A stretch of DNA of 64,000 nt from Comamonadaceae bacterium (GTDB lineage Bacteria > Pseudomonadota > Gammaproteobacteria > Burkholderiales > Burkholderiaceae_C), in assembly GCA_947452635.1 (NCBI GenBank), contig CANGEE010000001.1, forward strand, positions 1 through 64,000, read 5' to 3'. The notes under the pieces were generated by a model. That model had not been told where the DNA came from. It saw only the letters and a program-made list of their open reading frames with translations, and searched no databases. The position numbers and the translations under genes are program-made. Of the stretch, positions 31,191 to 40,458 are shown piece by piece. Positions within the stretch are counted from its first letter, which is position 1. Every line of letters starts with the position of its first letter.

Positions 31191-33035
31191 ATGGCATTGA
31201 TTGATATCCAAGTTCCCGACATCGGTGACTTCGACGAAGTGGCAGTGATCGAGTTGCTGGTCCAACCGGGCGACAGCGTCAAGGCTGAGCAGTCGCTCAT
31301 CACCGTCGAGTCCGACAAGGCTTCGATGGAAATTCCATCGTCTCATGCGGGCGTGGTCAAGGAACTCAAAGTCCAGCTCGGCGACAAAGTCAAGCAAGGC
31401 TCGGTGGTCTTGGTGCTGGAAGGCGAGGGCGCTGCTACACCAGCGGCTTCGGCTTCTTCGACCAACGCGGCACCAGTGGCCATCGCGTCAGCCTCCGCCG
31501 CGCCTCCTGTTGTGGCTGCGTCACCTGTGCCTGCCCCTGCGGCCGCCAGCTTTGCGGGCTTGGCCGATATCGAGTGCGACGTGCTGGTGCTGGGCTCTGG
31601 CCCCGGCGGTTACAGCGCCGCTTTCCGCGCTGCTGACCTGGGCCTCAAAGTGGTCATGGTCGAACGCTACGCCGACTTGGGCGGTGTGTGCCTGAACGTG
31701 GGTTGCATTCCTTCCAAAGCCTTGCTGCATGTGGCGGCGGTGATGGACGAGGTCAGCCACATGGCCGACCTGGGCGTAAGCTTTGGTGAACCCCAACTGA
31801 ACATCGACAAGCTGCGCGCCCACAAAGACAAAGTGGTGGGCAAGCTGGTGGGCGGCGTGGGCAGCATGGCCAAAATGCGCAAAGTCACTGTACTGCGTGG
31901 CTATGGCAGCTTTGTGGGCAGCCACCTTTTGCAAGTGGAAGAAACCACGGGCACGGCGCAAGAAAAAACCGGCGCCAAAAAAGTGGTGGCCTTTAAAAAC
32001 GCCATCATCGCTGCCGGTAGCCAAGCGGTGCGATTGCCCTTCATGCCCAATGACCCGCGCGTGGTGGACTCCACCGGGGCGTTGCTGCTCAAAGAAGTGC
32101 CCAAGAAGATGCTGATCGTGGGCGGCGGCATCATTGGTTTGGAAATGGGCACGGTCTACAGCACCCTGGGCGCTCGCCTGGACGTGGTGGAAATGATGGA
32201 CGGCCTGATGCAAGGCGCAGACCGCGACCTGGTCAAGGTTTGGCAAAAGATGAACGCGCCGCGCTTTGACAATATCTGGCTCAAAACCAAAACCGTGGGC
32301 GCGCAAGCCACGCCGGGCGGCATCAAGGTGCAGTTTGAAGGGCTGGACGGCACCAAGAGCGAAGGCGTGTACGACCTTGTTTTGCAAGCCGTGGGCCGCA
32401 CGCCCAATGGTAAAAAAATCGCCGCCGACCAAGCCGGTGTGGCCGTGACGGACCGGGGCTTCATCAACGTGGACATCCAGATGCGCACCAACGTGCCGCA
32501 CATTTTTGCGATTGGCGACATCGTAGGCCAGCCCATGCTGGCGCATAAAGCCGTGCACGAAGCGCATGTGGCCGCCGAAGTCATTGCCGGTGAACTGCAA
32601 GGCAACAAAGAACTGGCCGCCAGCGCCTTCAACGCCCGCGTCATCCCGAGCGTGGCCTATACCGACCCCGAGGTGGCATGGGTCGGCTTGACCGAAGACC
32701 AGGCCAAGGCGCAAGGCTTCAAGATCAAAAAAGGCTTGTTCCCTTGGGCCGCCTCAGGCCGAGCCACTGCTAACGGCCGCAACGAGGGCTTCACCAAACT
32801 CTTGTTCGACGACAGCCCTGAAGCGCATGGCCACGGCAAGATCCTGGGCGGCGGCATCGTCGGCCCCAATGCGGGCGACATGTTGGGCGAAATCGCGCTG
32901 GCCATCGAGATGGGCGCTGACGCGGTGGACATTGGCAAGACGATTCACCCGCACCCTACGCTGGGGGAGAGCATCGGTTTGGCGGCCGAAGTGGCGCACG
33001 GCAGTTGCACCGATTTGCCGCCGGCGCGCAAGTAG
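31191..33035 (+). CDS. lpdA: Dihydrolipoyl dehydrogenase with N-terminal lipoyl domain (PDH E3)
   Basis: N-terminal [11 protein letters not shown] lipoyl domain then [17 protein letters not shown] redox motif and HPHPTLGE. Confidence 0.96.
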   Translation: MALIDIQVPDIGDFDEVAVIELLVQPGDSVKAEQSLITVESDKASMEIPSSHAGVVKELKVQLGDKVKQGSVVLVLEGEGAATPAASASSTNAAPVAIASASAAPPVVAASPVPAPAAASFAGLADIECDVLVLGSGPGGYSAAFRAADLGLKVVMVERYADLGGVCLNVGCIPSKALLHVAAVMDEVSHMADLGVSFGEPQLNIDKLRAHKDKVVGKLVGGVGSMAKMRKVTVLRGYGSFVGSHLLQVEETTGTAQEKTGAKKVVAFKNAIIAAGSQAVRLPFMPNDPRVVDSTGALLLKEVPKKMLIVGGGIIGLEMGTVYSTLGARLDVVEMMDGLMQGADRDLVKVWQKMNAPRFDNIWLKTKTVGAQATPGGIKVQFEGLDGTKSEGVYDLVLQAVGRTPNGKKIAADQAGVAVTDRGFINVDIQMRTNVPHIFAIGDIVGQPMLAHKAVHEAHVAAEVIAGELQGNKELAASAFNARVIPSVAYTDPEVAWVGLTEDQAKAQGFKIKKGLFPWAASGRATANGRNEGFTKLLFDDSPEAHGHGKILGGGIVGPNAGDMLGEIALAIEMGADAVDIGKTIHPHPTLGESIGLAAEVAHGSCTDLPPARK

Positions 33036-33056
33036 CACTGCCTCACAGCCATCACG

Positions 33057-33090
33057 ACAAAGCCCGGACTGGCCACGGTTCGGGCTTTGT
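33057..33090. terminator. Hairpin between convergent lpdA and the NnrU-like gene
   Basis: ACAAAGCCCG-14 nt-CGGGCTTTGT, perfect 10-bp arms. Confidence 0.65.
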
Positions 33091-33095
33091 GCTTT

Positions 33096-33716
33096 TCAAC
33101 CCAATGGCGAAACGCCCACCACCTGCGCATGCAAAACCAACGTGATCAGTGCCCAAAGACCGGCCCCCAAGACTACGGCGGTGAGCGTGGCCGATATTTT
33201 GGGTGCGCTGGCTTGCGCAGTTTCATCAGATGCCAGCACGTGCATTTCAGCACTGGCACGGTCGCGTGCACGCGCTGATTTGAAGTTCAGGACTGACCAC
33301 ATCAAAAACGATCCGAATAAAATGATGTCGGCCAAGTTACCGTTTGACAACAAATGGGCCAAGGCCCACACCTTGACCGACAACACCATCGGGTGACCCA
33401 GTCGCGCTTTGAAGTGATTCGCTGGAATGTGGGCTGCAACCAGCAAGATACTCGCAAACAACATCAGCAACACACTGATGTGGCGTGTCGCGATGGGGGG
33501 CTGCCAGATGACAAGGGGCTGCAATCGCACTTCTGCATAGCCCACAATCAGCCCATAAAAGCCCAGCAAGGACAATGCGGCGATGACCCCTTTGAAAGGT
33601 TTCTCACCCCAAGCCGCCATGGTTCGGGTGCGCCAGGGGTCAGCCAAAATTCGGATGGAATGTGCGCCTAAAAATAAAACCAAGCCCAAGATCAACCAAG
33701 TCATGAAAACGCCCAT
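33096..33716 (-). CDS. NnrU family membrane protein
   Basis: Multi-TM; GAHSIRILADPWRT, RLGHPMVLSVKVWALAHLLSNGNLADIILFGSFLMWSV. Confidence 0.88.
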   Translation of the reverse strand: MGVFMTWLILGLVLFLGAHSIRILADPWRTRTMAAWGEKPFKGVIAALSLLGFYGLIVGYAEVRLQPLVIWQPPIATRHISVLLMLFASILLVAAHIPANHFKARLGHPMVLSVKVWALAHLLSNGNLADIILFGSFLMWSVLNFKSARARDRASAEMHVLASDETAQASAPKISATLTAVVLGAGLWALITLVLHAQVVGVSPLG

Positions 33717-33905
33717 TCAATTACAGATGGTGCATTGTCTAAGAAATTGAGGCGCTCGGCTGTGGTTGCAAAACGGGGGGCGCAAACACCATCGTGGAAT
33801 TACCCACCATCACCCGAACTGCCAGGTCGGACAGCTGAAACCTCGCTAAATTCAGCCTAACGTTGCCGCTTTAAAAGCCTGAAGGCTTCGTCACTCGGTT
33901 TTTTC

Positions 33906-34811
33906 TCAGTGCGGGCCCAAGTAGCATGCGGGATCGTGCCCACCCTGCGGCCCCTCATCACCCTCTTCGCTGCACAGCGCCGCCAGCAAGGCGGGGTCAA
34001 GCACCTGACCGGGCAGCAACAATTCTTCATGGGGCCAGCGCTTGACCAAGTGGCCGTTGGCCACACCGCCCGCGTGCAGGCTTTGGTAGGCGCGGCGATG
34101 CTGCATGGTCATGCCGCTGTTGGCGTTGGCAATGATTCGGCTCTCGCCCAAAGCCCAGGGTTCAAAGTAGGCATTGGCCGCTGCATCCACTTGGCGAAAG
34201 TAGGCGCGAGCACCTTCGGCGTTGCGCTTTTTACGCACGGTGCGGGTGATCAGGCCTTGTAAGTGGTCGAGCGCCGCGTCGTCCATTTGATCGAGGGCTT
34301 CAGGCTGCAAATTGAGGCTGGCCAGAGCGACGTTGGCGGCCAAGTCGGCGGGCAGCACGTGGACCATGGCTTTGACCACGTCACGGTGCGGCGCCACAGC
34401 GGTGGCCACGCCACGCGTTTGCGGCTGAATCGGGCAGCGGATTTCGACAAAGCGGGGTTTCACCGGGCCGGTGCAGCCGTCGTGATGGTAGTACTCGCCT
34501 TGGCTCAGTCGCCCCTTGCTGGAGCGCCCGCGCACATCGCGGTACGTCGGGTGCACTGTGTGCAAGTTCAGACAGACCACCAAGCCGGTGGCATCGACCA
34601 ATTGGTAAAAGGCTTCGCGCCATTTGGGCATCAGCAGGTTGTCGTGCAAATAGTCGCTGGGCTGAGGCTTGCCCTCATCGCTGAGCTCGCCTTCAAATAC
34701 CAAGACATAGGGCTTGGGCCGGCGCACGCGCCATTCCCGGTCGGCGAAGTCCAGCACCCCAGCGCAGGGGTCGGTGAGCGTGTCTGTGCAGGGCGCGGTC
34801 AATTCGGACAT
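33906..34811 (-). CDS. Conserved hypothetical protein, possible Fe(II)/2-oxoglutarate-type oxygenase fold
   Basis: 301 aa; HHDG followed far downstream by MQHRRAYQSLHAG; family not identified with certainty. Confidence 0.6.
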   Translation of the reverse strand: MSELTAPCTDTLTDPCAGVLDFADREWRVRRPKPYVLVFEGELSDEGKPQPSDYLHDNLLMPKWREAFYQLVDATGLVVCLNLHTVHPTYRDVRGRSSKGRLSQGEYYHHDGCTGPVKPRFVEIRCPIQPQTRGVATAVAPHRDVVKAMVHVLPADLAANVALASLNLQPEALDQMDDAALDHLQGLITRTVRKKRNAEGARAYFRQVDAAANAYFEPWALGESRIIANANSGMTMQHRRAYQSLHAGGVANGHLVKRWPHEELLLPGQVLDPALLAALCSEEGDEGPQGGHDPACYLGPH

Positions 34812-35014
34812 GGTGGCGTGTTGGTTGCGGTCAAAGGCAAACAGTGGGCGGCAAGGGTGTTGATTTTAGGGCTTCGACCTGTGAGCCCCTCATGGGGTCA
34901 ATTGGGCTGTGGGTGCCTGATGGCCTCGCGGCATGACCGGCTACTCAATCGCCTTGGCGACTGAACAAAGAGGTCCTTGCGTTTGTAATCCATTTCCCAA
35001 CTACGGAGTCAAAC

Positions 35015-36250
35015 TTGAAATTCAATTTTTTAAACCCGTCTATCCGGCAATCCACATCGGCACTTTGCCTGGTTTTTTCCGGCTTGGCTTTGGCCCAAGC
35101 CCCTGCTGCCCCTCCCGCCTCGGCCATTCCGCCCACTTGGGCGCAAGGGCGCACCCCTGAACAAGTGGCTTTGAACTTGGTGCCTCATCCGCCTGGCATG
35201 ACCGCCTTGCCGGTGAGTGACATCCCGACCGACAAGCTCAAAGTGCCTGCCGGTTTCAAAGTGGAGTTGTGGGCCTCGGGCATGCCCAATGCACGCTCCA
35301 TGGTGCAAACGCCATCGGGCACTTTGTTTGTCGGCACCCGTTTCCCAGGCAATGTGTATGCCGTGGTGGACAAAGACGGCAAGCGTGAAGTCAAGACCAT
35401 TGCCAAAGGGCTGCACCGCCCCAACGGCGTCGCCTTCAAGGATGGTTCTTTGTATGTGGCCGAGTTGTCGCGCATCATCCGTTACGACAATATCGAAGCC
35501 AATTTGGACAACCCACCGGCACCCGTTGTGGTGTTTGATGCCCTGCCCAAGGACGAAGCACACGGCTGGAAGTTCATGAAGCTCAGCCCAGACGGCAACC
35601 ACCTGTACTTCCAAATTGGCACACCGGCCAACATCACGGTCCAGCCCGTCACGCACGCCGTGATCGTGCGCCTGAACCTCAAAACCAACATCTTGGAAAC
35701 CGTGGCCCAGGGCGTGCGCAACAGCGTGGGCATGGACTTTCATCCGCTCACCAAGGAGCTCTGGTTCACCAACAATGCCCGCGATTGGGTCAACGACGAT
35801 TTGCCTAATGACACCCTGAACCGGATCACCGCCAAACGCATGAACTTTGGCTACCCCTTCTGCCACCAAGGCGATCTGCTGGACCTCGAATTTGGCAAAG
35901 GCCGTTCTTGCGATGAGTTCGATAAACCGGTCTTCAAGATTGGCCCTCACGTGGCCGCTTTGGGCATGCGCTTTTACACCGGCAAGCAGTTCCCGGCCGA
36001 GTACACAAACAATATCTTCATCGCCGAACACGGTTCTTGGAACCGCACCAAGAAAAGCGGCTTTGATGTGGTGCGTGTTGCCCTCGATGCCAAAGGCAAT
36101 GTGACCAAAAAAGAAGTGTTCGTCTCCGGCTGGATTCAGGGCGATGACTTCTGGGGTCGGCCAGCCGATGTGCATGTCATGAAGGACGGCTCGATGCTGG
36201 TGTCTGACGATGTGGCCGGGGCCATCTTCCGCATCTCGCACAGCAAATGA
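35015..36250 (+). CDS. PQQ-dependent sugar (sorbosone-type) dehydrogenase
   Basis: Signal peptide; RFPGNVYAVVDKDGKREV, GLHRPNGVAFKDGSLYVAELSRI, EHGSWNRTKKSGFDVV; TTG start with upstream GGAG. Confidence 0.9.
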   Translation: MKFNFLNPSIRQSTSALCLVFSGLALAQAPAAPPASAIPPTWAQGRTPEQVALNLVPHPPGMTALPVSDIPTDKLKVPAGFKVELWASGMPNARSMVQTPSGTLFVGTRFPGNVYAVVDKDGKREVKTIAKGLHRPNGVAFKDGSLYVAELSRIIRYDNIEANLDNPPAPVVVFDALPKDEAHGWKFMKLSPDGNHLYFQIGTPANITVQPVTHAVIVRLNLKTNILETVAQGVRNSVGMDFHPLTKELWFTNNARDWVNDDLPNDTLNRITAKRMNFGYPFCHQGDLLDLEFGKGRSCDEFDKPVFKIGPHVAALGMRFYTGKQFPAEYTNNIFIAEHGSWNRTKKSGFDVVRVALDAKGNVTKKEVFVSGWIQGDDFWGRPADVHVMKDGSMLVSDDVAGAIFRISHSK

Positions 36251-36846
36251 AGTCCCTGTTCAGTTCAAAGGCCATTCAGGGAGTGGCCTTTTTTTTCATG
36301 CTTTGGAGTTGCACGCCCAGTTGGGCTGCACCTGATGCGGTCGCGGGCAAGGCCAAAGCGCAAGTCTGCGCCGCCTGTCATGGTGACAGCGGTGTGTCCA
36401 GCGTGCCAGGCTTTCCCCATTTGGCGGCGCAACCGCCCTTGTCCATCTTCTATCAGCTGTTGCAGTTTCGCGATCAACGCCGAAAAGGCGGTGGCATGGA
36501 GGCGATGGCCGCCACCTTGAGTGAGCAAGACATGCGTGACATTGCGGCTTATTACGCCGGCTTGCCAGCGCCAGCGCCAGTGGCGGGTGGCAGCGTGGAA
36601 AAAATCGCACACGGCCAAAACATTGCACAGCAGCAGTACTGTTCCTCATGCCATGGCGCGCAACTCCAAGGGCAAAAACACGTACCGCGTTTGGCGGGCC
36701 AAGCGAGCGATTATTTTGTGACGCAATTGCGCAACTTACGCAGCGGTGCACGGGCTGACATGGATGGCACCATGGCCAGTGCGGCGCGCAGTTTGACCGA
36801 TGAAGAGATCGAAGCCATGGCGGTCTACGCCCGCAGCCTGCCCTGA
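36247..36846 (+). CDS. Di-heme c-type cytochrome
   Basis: Signal peptide (AIQGVAFFFMLWSCTPSWA) and two CXXCH motifs (CAACHG, CSSCHG); ATGA overlap with upstream gene. Confidence 0.93.
   Translation: MKSLFSSKAIQGVAFFFMLWSCTPSWAAPDAVAGKAKAQVCAACHGDSGVSSVPGFPHLAAQPPLSIFYQLLQFRDQRRKGGGMEAMAATLSEQDMRDIAAYYAGLPAPAPVAGGSVEKIAHGQNIAQQQYCSSCHGAQLQGQKHVPRLAGQASDYFVTQLRNLRSGARADMDGTMASAARSLTDEEIEAMAVYARSLP
36267..36296 (+). terminator. Terminator-like hairpin inside the cytochrome signal-peptide coding region
   Basis: AAAGGCCA-TTCAGGGAG-TGGCCTTT, downstream arm running into an 8-T tract (36289-36296). Confidence 0.55.
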
Positions 36847-36883
36847 GCGCTGATGGAGACTTGGCGGACGAATCGCGCAGGGC

Positions 36884-37483
36884 TCAATCCGAGGGCTGGA
36901 GGGCTTGCCAAACCCGAATCGCTGCATATGCATCATTGGCGGCATAGACCAATTGCGACTCACTTAATTTGGCGTTGGCCCAGTTGCTGGTTGCGGCTTT
37001 TTTAGACTTTTGAAATCGCTGATTGAACAGCACCGCCACAGCGCCTTTGACGCCCATGTCTTTGCGGTGACCGCGGGCATGGAACACGGTATTGAGCTCC
37101 AAAATACCCTGCGGTTCGATGCCCAGTTTGTGGACGATGCGCCGGCGGTCGTCTCCCAAACCAAAACCGGCTTTGGTGATGCCCCCGTGGGCCAGCAGCT
37201 CGGCGGCCACGGCGCGGCAATCGGGCTCATGCAACTGGAACACCCAGGCACGCTCACGGGTTGCTAACTGCAAGACGTGCGGCCCGTCTGAGGCTTCACC
37301 CACCTTGAAGGTCGGTTTGGATTCGGTATCAAAACCCCAAGCCTGGGCTGACATGAGTTGGGCAAAAGCCTCCCGCGCTTGATGGCCTGTTTGGACCAGC
37401 GTGATGCGGTCCAGACCCAGCCGCTCAAACGGTGGCAGCAGGGCGATGGCTTCTTTGTCGGGCAGGGGGCGTTGGGGGGTCAT
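36884..37483 (-). CDS. 3'-5' exonuclease (DnaQ/RNase D-like) domain protein
   Basis: WGFDTESKP exo I motif, VYAANDAYAAIRVW exo III-like motif. Confidence 0.88.
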   Translation of the reverse strand: MTPQRPLPDKEAIALLPPFERLGLDRITLVQTGHQAREAFAQLMSAQAWGFDTESKPTFKVGEASDGPHVLQLATRERAWVFQLHEPDCRAVAAELLAHGGITKAGFGLGDDRRRIVHKLGIEPQGILELNTVFHARGHRKDMGVKGAVAVLFNQRFQKSKKAATSNWANAKLSESQLVYAANDAYAAIRVWQALQPSD

Positions 37484-37544
37484 GGGGCGGGCTGAAACGA
37501 GGCAGTCCCAATGATCTCATGCCCGCAAGCCCTGCCGCATCGGC

Positions 37545-38339
37545 CTACACCACGATCGGGTTGAGCGCGCCGTCCATGCTCATGCTGATACCGGTGATGT
37601 AGCTGGCTTTGTCCGAGGCCAAAAAAACCACCGCGTTGGCCACTTCTTGCGGTGAGGCCATGCGCCCCAGCGGGATACGCGCCACCGCATTGTGCAAAAC
37701 CTGTTCGGGGCTGATGCCTTGTGCACGGGCGTCGGCCGCAAAGCCTTCTTGCAAGCGGTCGGTGTAGGTCAGTCCAGGATTGACCGCATTCACGCGGATG
37801 CCTTGGGGGGCATAGGCCGTGGCCAAACCGGCGCTGGCCAACATCAGCGCCGCGTTGGCCGCGCCGCCGGGAATATGGATGGCGCTGGCCACCTTGCCGC
37901 CGTTGCCCACCACATTGACGATATTGCCTTGGCCGCGCGCCGCCATGCGCTTGATCACCGGGTCGATCATGTGGATGTAGCTGAAGTACTTGGCCTGCAT
38001 GGCGTCTAGCCAGGCTTGCGGTGTGAGCTCGGCGGCCGGGGTGCGCTTGGCCGCGCCGGCGGAGTTGACCAGCACATCCACATCGCCCGAGTGGGCTTGT
38101 GCGGCATCGAGGGCCGCTACGGCGAAGGCGGCGTCGCGCAGATCTGCGGCCTGGGTGAAGATGCGCGTGGCTTCAAAGTCTTTTTCCAGGGTCAAGCGGG
38201 CTGCCGCCAGATTGGCCGGATCGCGGGACACCAAACTGACCTTGGCCCCCTCTGCCAAAAACGCGTGGGCACAGGCCAAGCCAATGCCTTTGCTGCCGCC
38301 GGTGATCAGAATGTGTTTGTCGTGCAGGTGCAAGTCCAT
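37545..38339 (-). CDS. SDR family oxidoreductase
   Basis: ILITGGSKGIGLACAHAF, VNSAGAA, IRVNAVNPGLTYTD. Confidence 0.93.
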   Translation of the reverse strand: MDLHLHDKHILITGGSKGIGLACAHAFLAEGAKVSLVSRDPANLAAARLTLEKDFEATRIFTQAADLRDAAFAVAALDAAQAHSGDVDVLVNSAGAAKRTPAAELTPQAWLDAMQAKYFSYIHMIDPVIKRMAARGQGNIVNVVGNGGKVASAIHIPGGAANAALMLASAGLATAYAPQGIRVNAVNPGLTYTDRLQEGFAADARAQGISPEQVLHNAVARIPLGRMASPQEVANAVVFLASDKASYITGISMSMDGALNPIVV

Positions 38340-38501
38340 AGGGTTCTCAAAGCGTGGGTTGGGGAAAGAGCATGTCCGATTTAACCATTGCACAGCCTGT
38401 CGGGCTGTCACGGTCGTGGCTGGGCTGGGTTGGCGCATGGGCGACTGCGCTGCGAGCGCCGTGCGGTGAAGATCGCCAACTTCACTTTAGAGAGAGCTGT
38501 C

Positions 38502-39374
38502 ATGCGTTTTGTGAGTTTTGAAGAAAATGGCCGCCAAGGCATCGGTTGGGTCAAAGACATTCACGCCACCACTTTTGTCGACGTGGCCCAGCTCGCCCCT
38601 GATTTGCCGAGGGATTTGATGGCGCTCATCAACACCCCAGGTGGCATGGCGCGGGCTCACGCAGCAGGCGCTCAAGCGCCAGCCACTGCGCACAAGCCCT
38701 TGAAAAGCGCGCATTTATTGCCTTTGATTCCGCACCCCGGCAAGATCGTGTGCATGGGTTTGAACTATGCCGATCACGCCAAAGAAGGTGGCAATGCCCG
38801 GCCTGACTACCCCAGTTTCTTTTTGCGTGGCAACACCTCCACCGTGGGTCACCAACAAGCCATCATCCGGCCCCAAGTGTCTGACAAGCTGGACTACGAA
38901 GCCGAATTGGCGGTGGTCATTGGCCAACGGGCACGTCATTTGACAGCGGCCAATGCGCTTGAATGCGTCGCTGGTTACAGCTGCTTCAACGACGCCAGCC
39001 TGCGCGACTACCAGCGTAAATCGTCGCAGTGGACGATTGGCAAGAACTTTGATGGCACTGGCCCCTTTGGCCCCTGTTTGGTCACGCCTGACGAATTACC
39101 GCCTGGCGCTGCGGGGCTGCGTATCCAGTCGCGCTTGAATGGCCAAGTCATGCAAGACGCCAACACCCGCGATTTTTTGTGGAACGTGGTGGAGTCTTTG
39201 GTCTTGATCACCGAATGCATGACGCTGGAACCCGGCGACGTGATCATTACCGGCACGCCCGCCGGCGTGGGGTATGCCCGCACGCCACCGGTGTGGATGC
39301 AGCCGGGCGATGTGTGCGAGATTGAGATCGAGGGCATCGGCATTTTGTCGAACCCGATCGCCGACGAGGCGTGA
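38502..39374 (+). CDS. Fumarylacetoacetate hydrolase family protein
   Basis: GKIVCMGLNYADHAKEGG, DYEAELAVVIG, GDVIITGTPAGVGYAR. Confidence 0.94.
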   Translation: MRFVSFEENGRQGIGWVKDIHATTFVDVAQLAPDLPRDLMALINTPGGMARAHAAGAQAPATAHKPLKSAHLLPLIPHPGKIVCMGLNYADHAKEGGNARPDYPSFFLRGNTSTVGHQQAIIRPQVSDKLDYEAELAVVIGQRARHLTAANALECVAGYSCFNDASLRDYQRKSSQWTIGKNFDGTGPFGPCLVTPDELPPGAAGLRIQSRLNGQVMQDANTRDFLWNVVESLVLITECMTLEPGDVIITGTPAGVGYARTPPVWMQPGDVCEIEIEGIGILSNPIADEA

Positions 39375-39429
39375 AGCGTGCCCGGGCGGTCAAAGGCCCG
39401 GGTCACAGCGCAGATGGAAAGCCCAGGGC

Positions 39430-40422
39430 TCAATCGGCCTTGGCCCCCGAGCTTTTCACCACCGCTGACCATTTGGGCACTTCAGCCCGCAAGAAGTTGC
39501 CGAAATCGGCGGTGCTGTTTCGCGTGCTGGCCATGCCCAGCAGGGCAAATTTTTCCACCACTTCGGGCGACTCCATGGCGCGGTTCAGCGCCGCATTGAG
39601 TTTTTCCACGACGGCAGGCGGTGTACCTGCCGGGGCAAAGAAGCCAAACCAGGTGTAGTCGTCAAACTCCTTGTAGCCGTATTCAGTGATGGACGGTACA
39701 TCGGGCAGCAGCGGCGAGCGCGTAGCACTGGTCACCGCCAAGGCTTTGATTTTGCCGGCCTTGATCATCGGAACGGCGGGTGGCATGGAGGTGGAGGCGA
39801 TGGGCGTGTGGCCTGCCACCACGGCATTGATGGCGGCAGCGGGTTGGTAGGGCACATGCACGATGTCCACCTTGGCGGCGGTTTTGAGCCGCTCCATCGA
39901 CAAATGGGTGGTGGTGCCAATCCCCGAGGAGGCATAGCTCAGTGGTGATTTTTTGGCGGCTTCCACCAACTCAGGCAAGGTTTTGGCGCTTACACTGGGG
40001 TTCACCGTGAAAATATTGGGTGTTTTGGGGCCCAAGGCCACCGGCACAAAATCTTTCAAGGCGTCATAACCCGCGTCGGCATACAAAGACGGATTCACCG
40101 CAAAGGCCACGCTGTGCACCAACAAGGTGTAACCATCGGGGGCTGCGCGCTTGACTTGGGCTGAGGCGATATTGCCACCGGCACCGCCCTTGTTTTCCAC
40201 CACGAAGTTGCCGCCGGTGAGTTCAGACAGTTTTTGCGTCAAGTTGCGCGCCACGATGTCGGTGGACGCGCCCGGCGCAAAAGCCACCAGCAAGGTGACG
40301 GGTTTGGCCTTGGGCCAATCAGTTTGTGCTGGTGCCTGGGCCTGGGCGCTCAGGCCAGTCAGACCAATAAGGCCGCCGCAAAGTCCCCACAGCAGCGAAG
40401 AAGGGCGTGCAAAGTTCAGCAT
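39430..40422 (-). CDS. Tripartite tricarboxylate transporter (Bug-type) substrate-binding protein
   Basis: Signal peptide; VTLLVAFAPGASTDIVARNLTQKLSE, VVENKGGAGGNIA. Confidence 0.94.
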   Translation of the reverse strand: MLNFARPSSLLWGLCGGLIGLTGLSAQAQAPAQTDWPKAKPVTLLVAFAPGASTDIVARNLTQKLSELTGGNFVVENKGGAGGNIASAQVKRAAPDGYTLLVHSVAFAVNPSLYADAGYDALKDFVPVALGPKTPNIFTVNPSVSAKTLPELVEAAKKSPLSYASSGIGTTTHLSMERLKTAAKVDIVHVPYQPAAAINAVVAGHTPIASTSMPPAVPMIKAGKIKALAVTSATRSPLLPDVPSITEYGYKEFDDYTWFGFFAPAGTPPAVVEKLNAALNRAMESPEVVEKFALLGMASTRNSTADFGNFLRAEVPKWSAVVKSSGAKAD

Positions 40423-40458
40423 GGGTATGGCTCCAGTGGGTTTGTGTGAAGCAGGCTC

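Noticed and set aside
31521-32714. 397-aa minus-strand ORF opposite lpdA
   Set aside because: Antisense artefact of codon bias; His-rich, no motif, sense gene is unambiguous
33869-33905. AAGCC-TGAA-GGCTT hairpin followed by TCGGTTTTTT
   Set aside because: T tract is separated from the stem by about 10 nt; too weak to call a terminator
35030-36241. 403-aa minus-strand ORF opposite the PQQ-type dehydrogenase
   Set aside because: Mirror ORF in high-GC sequence; sense strand carries signal peptide and family motifs
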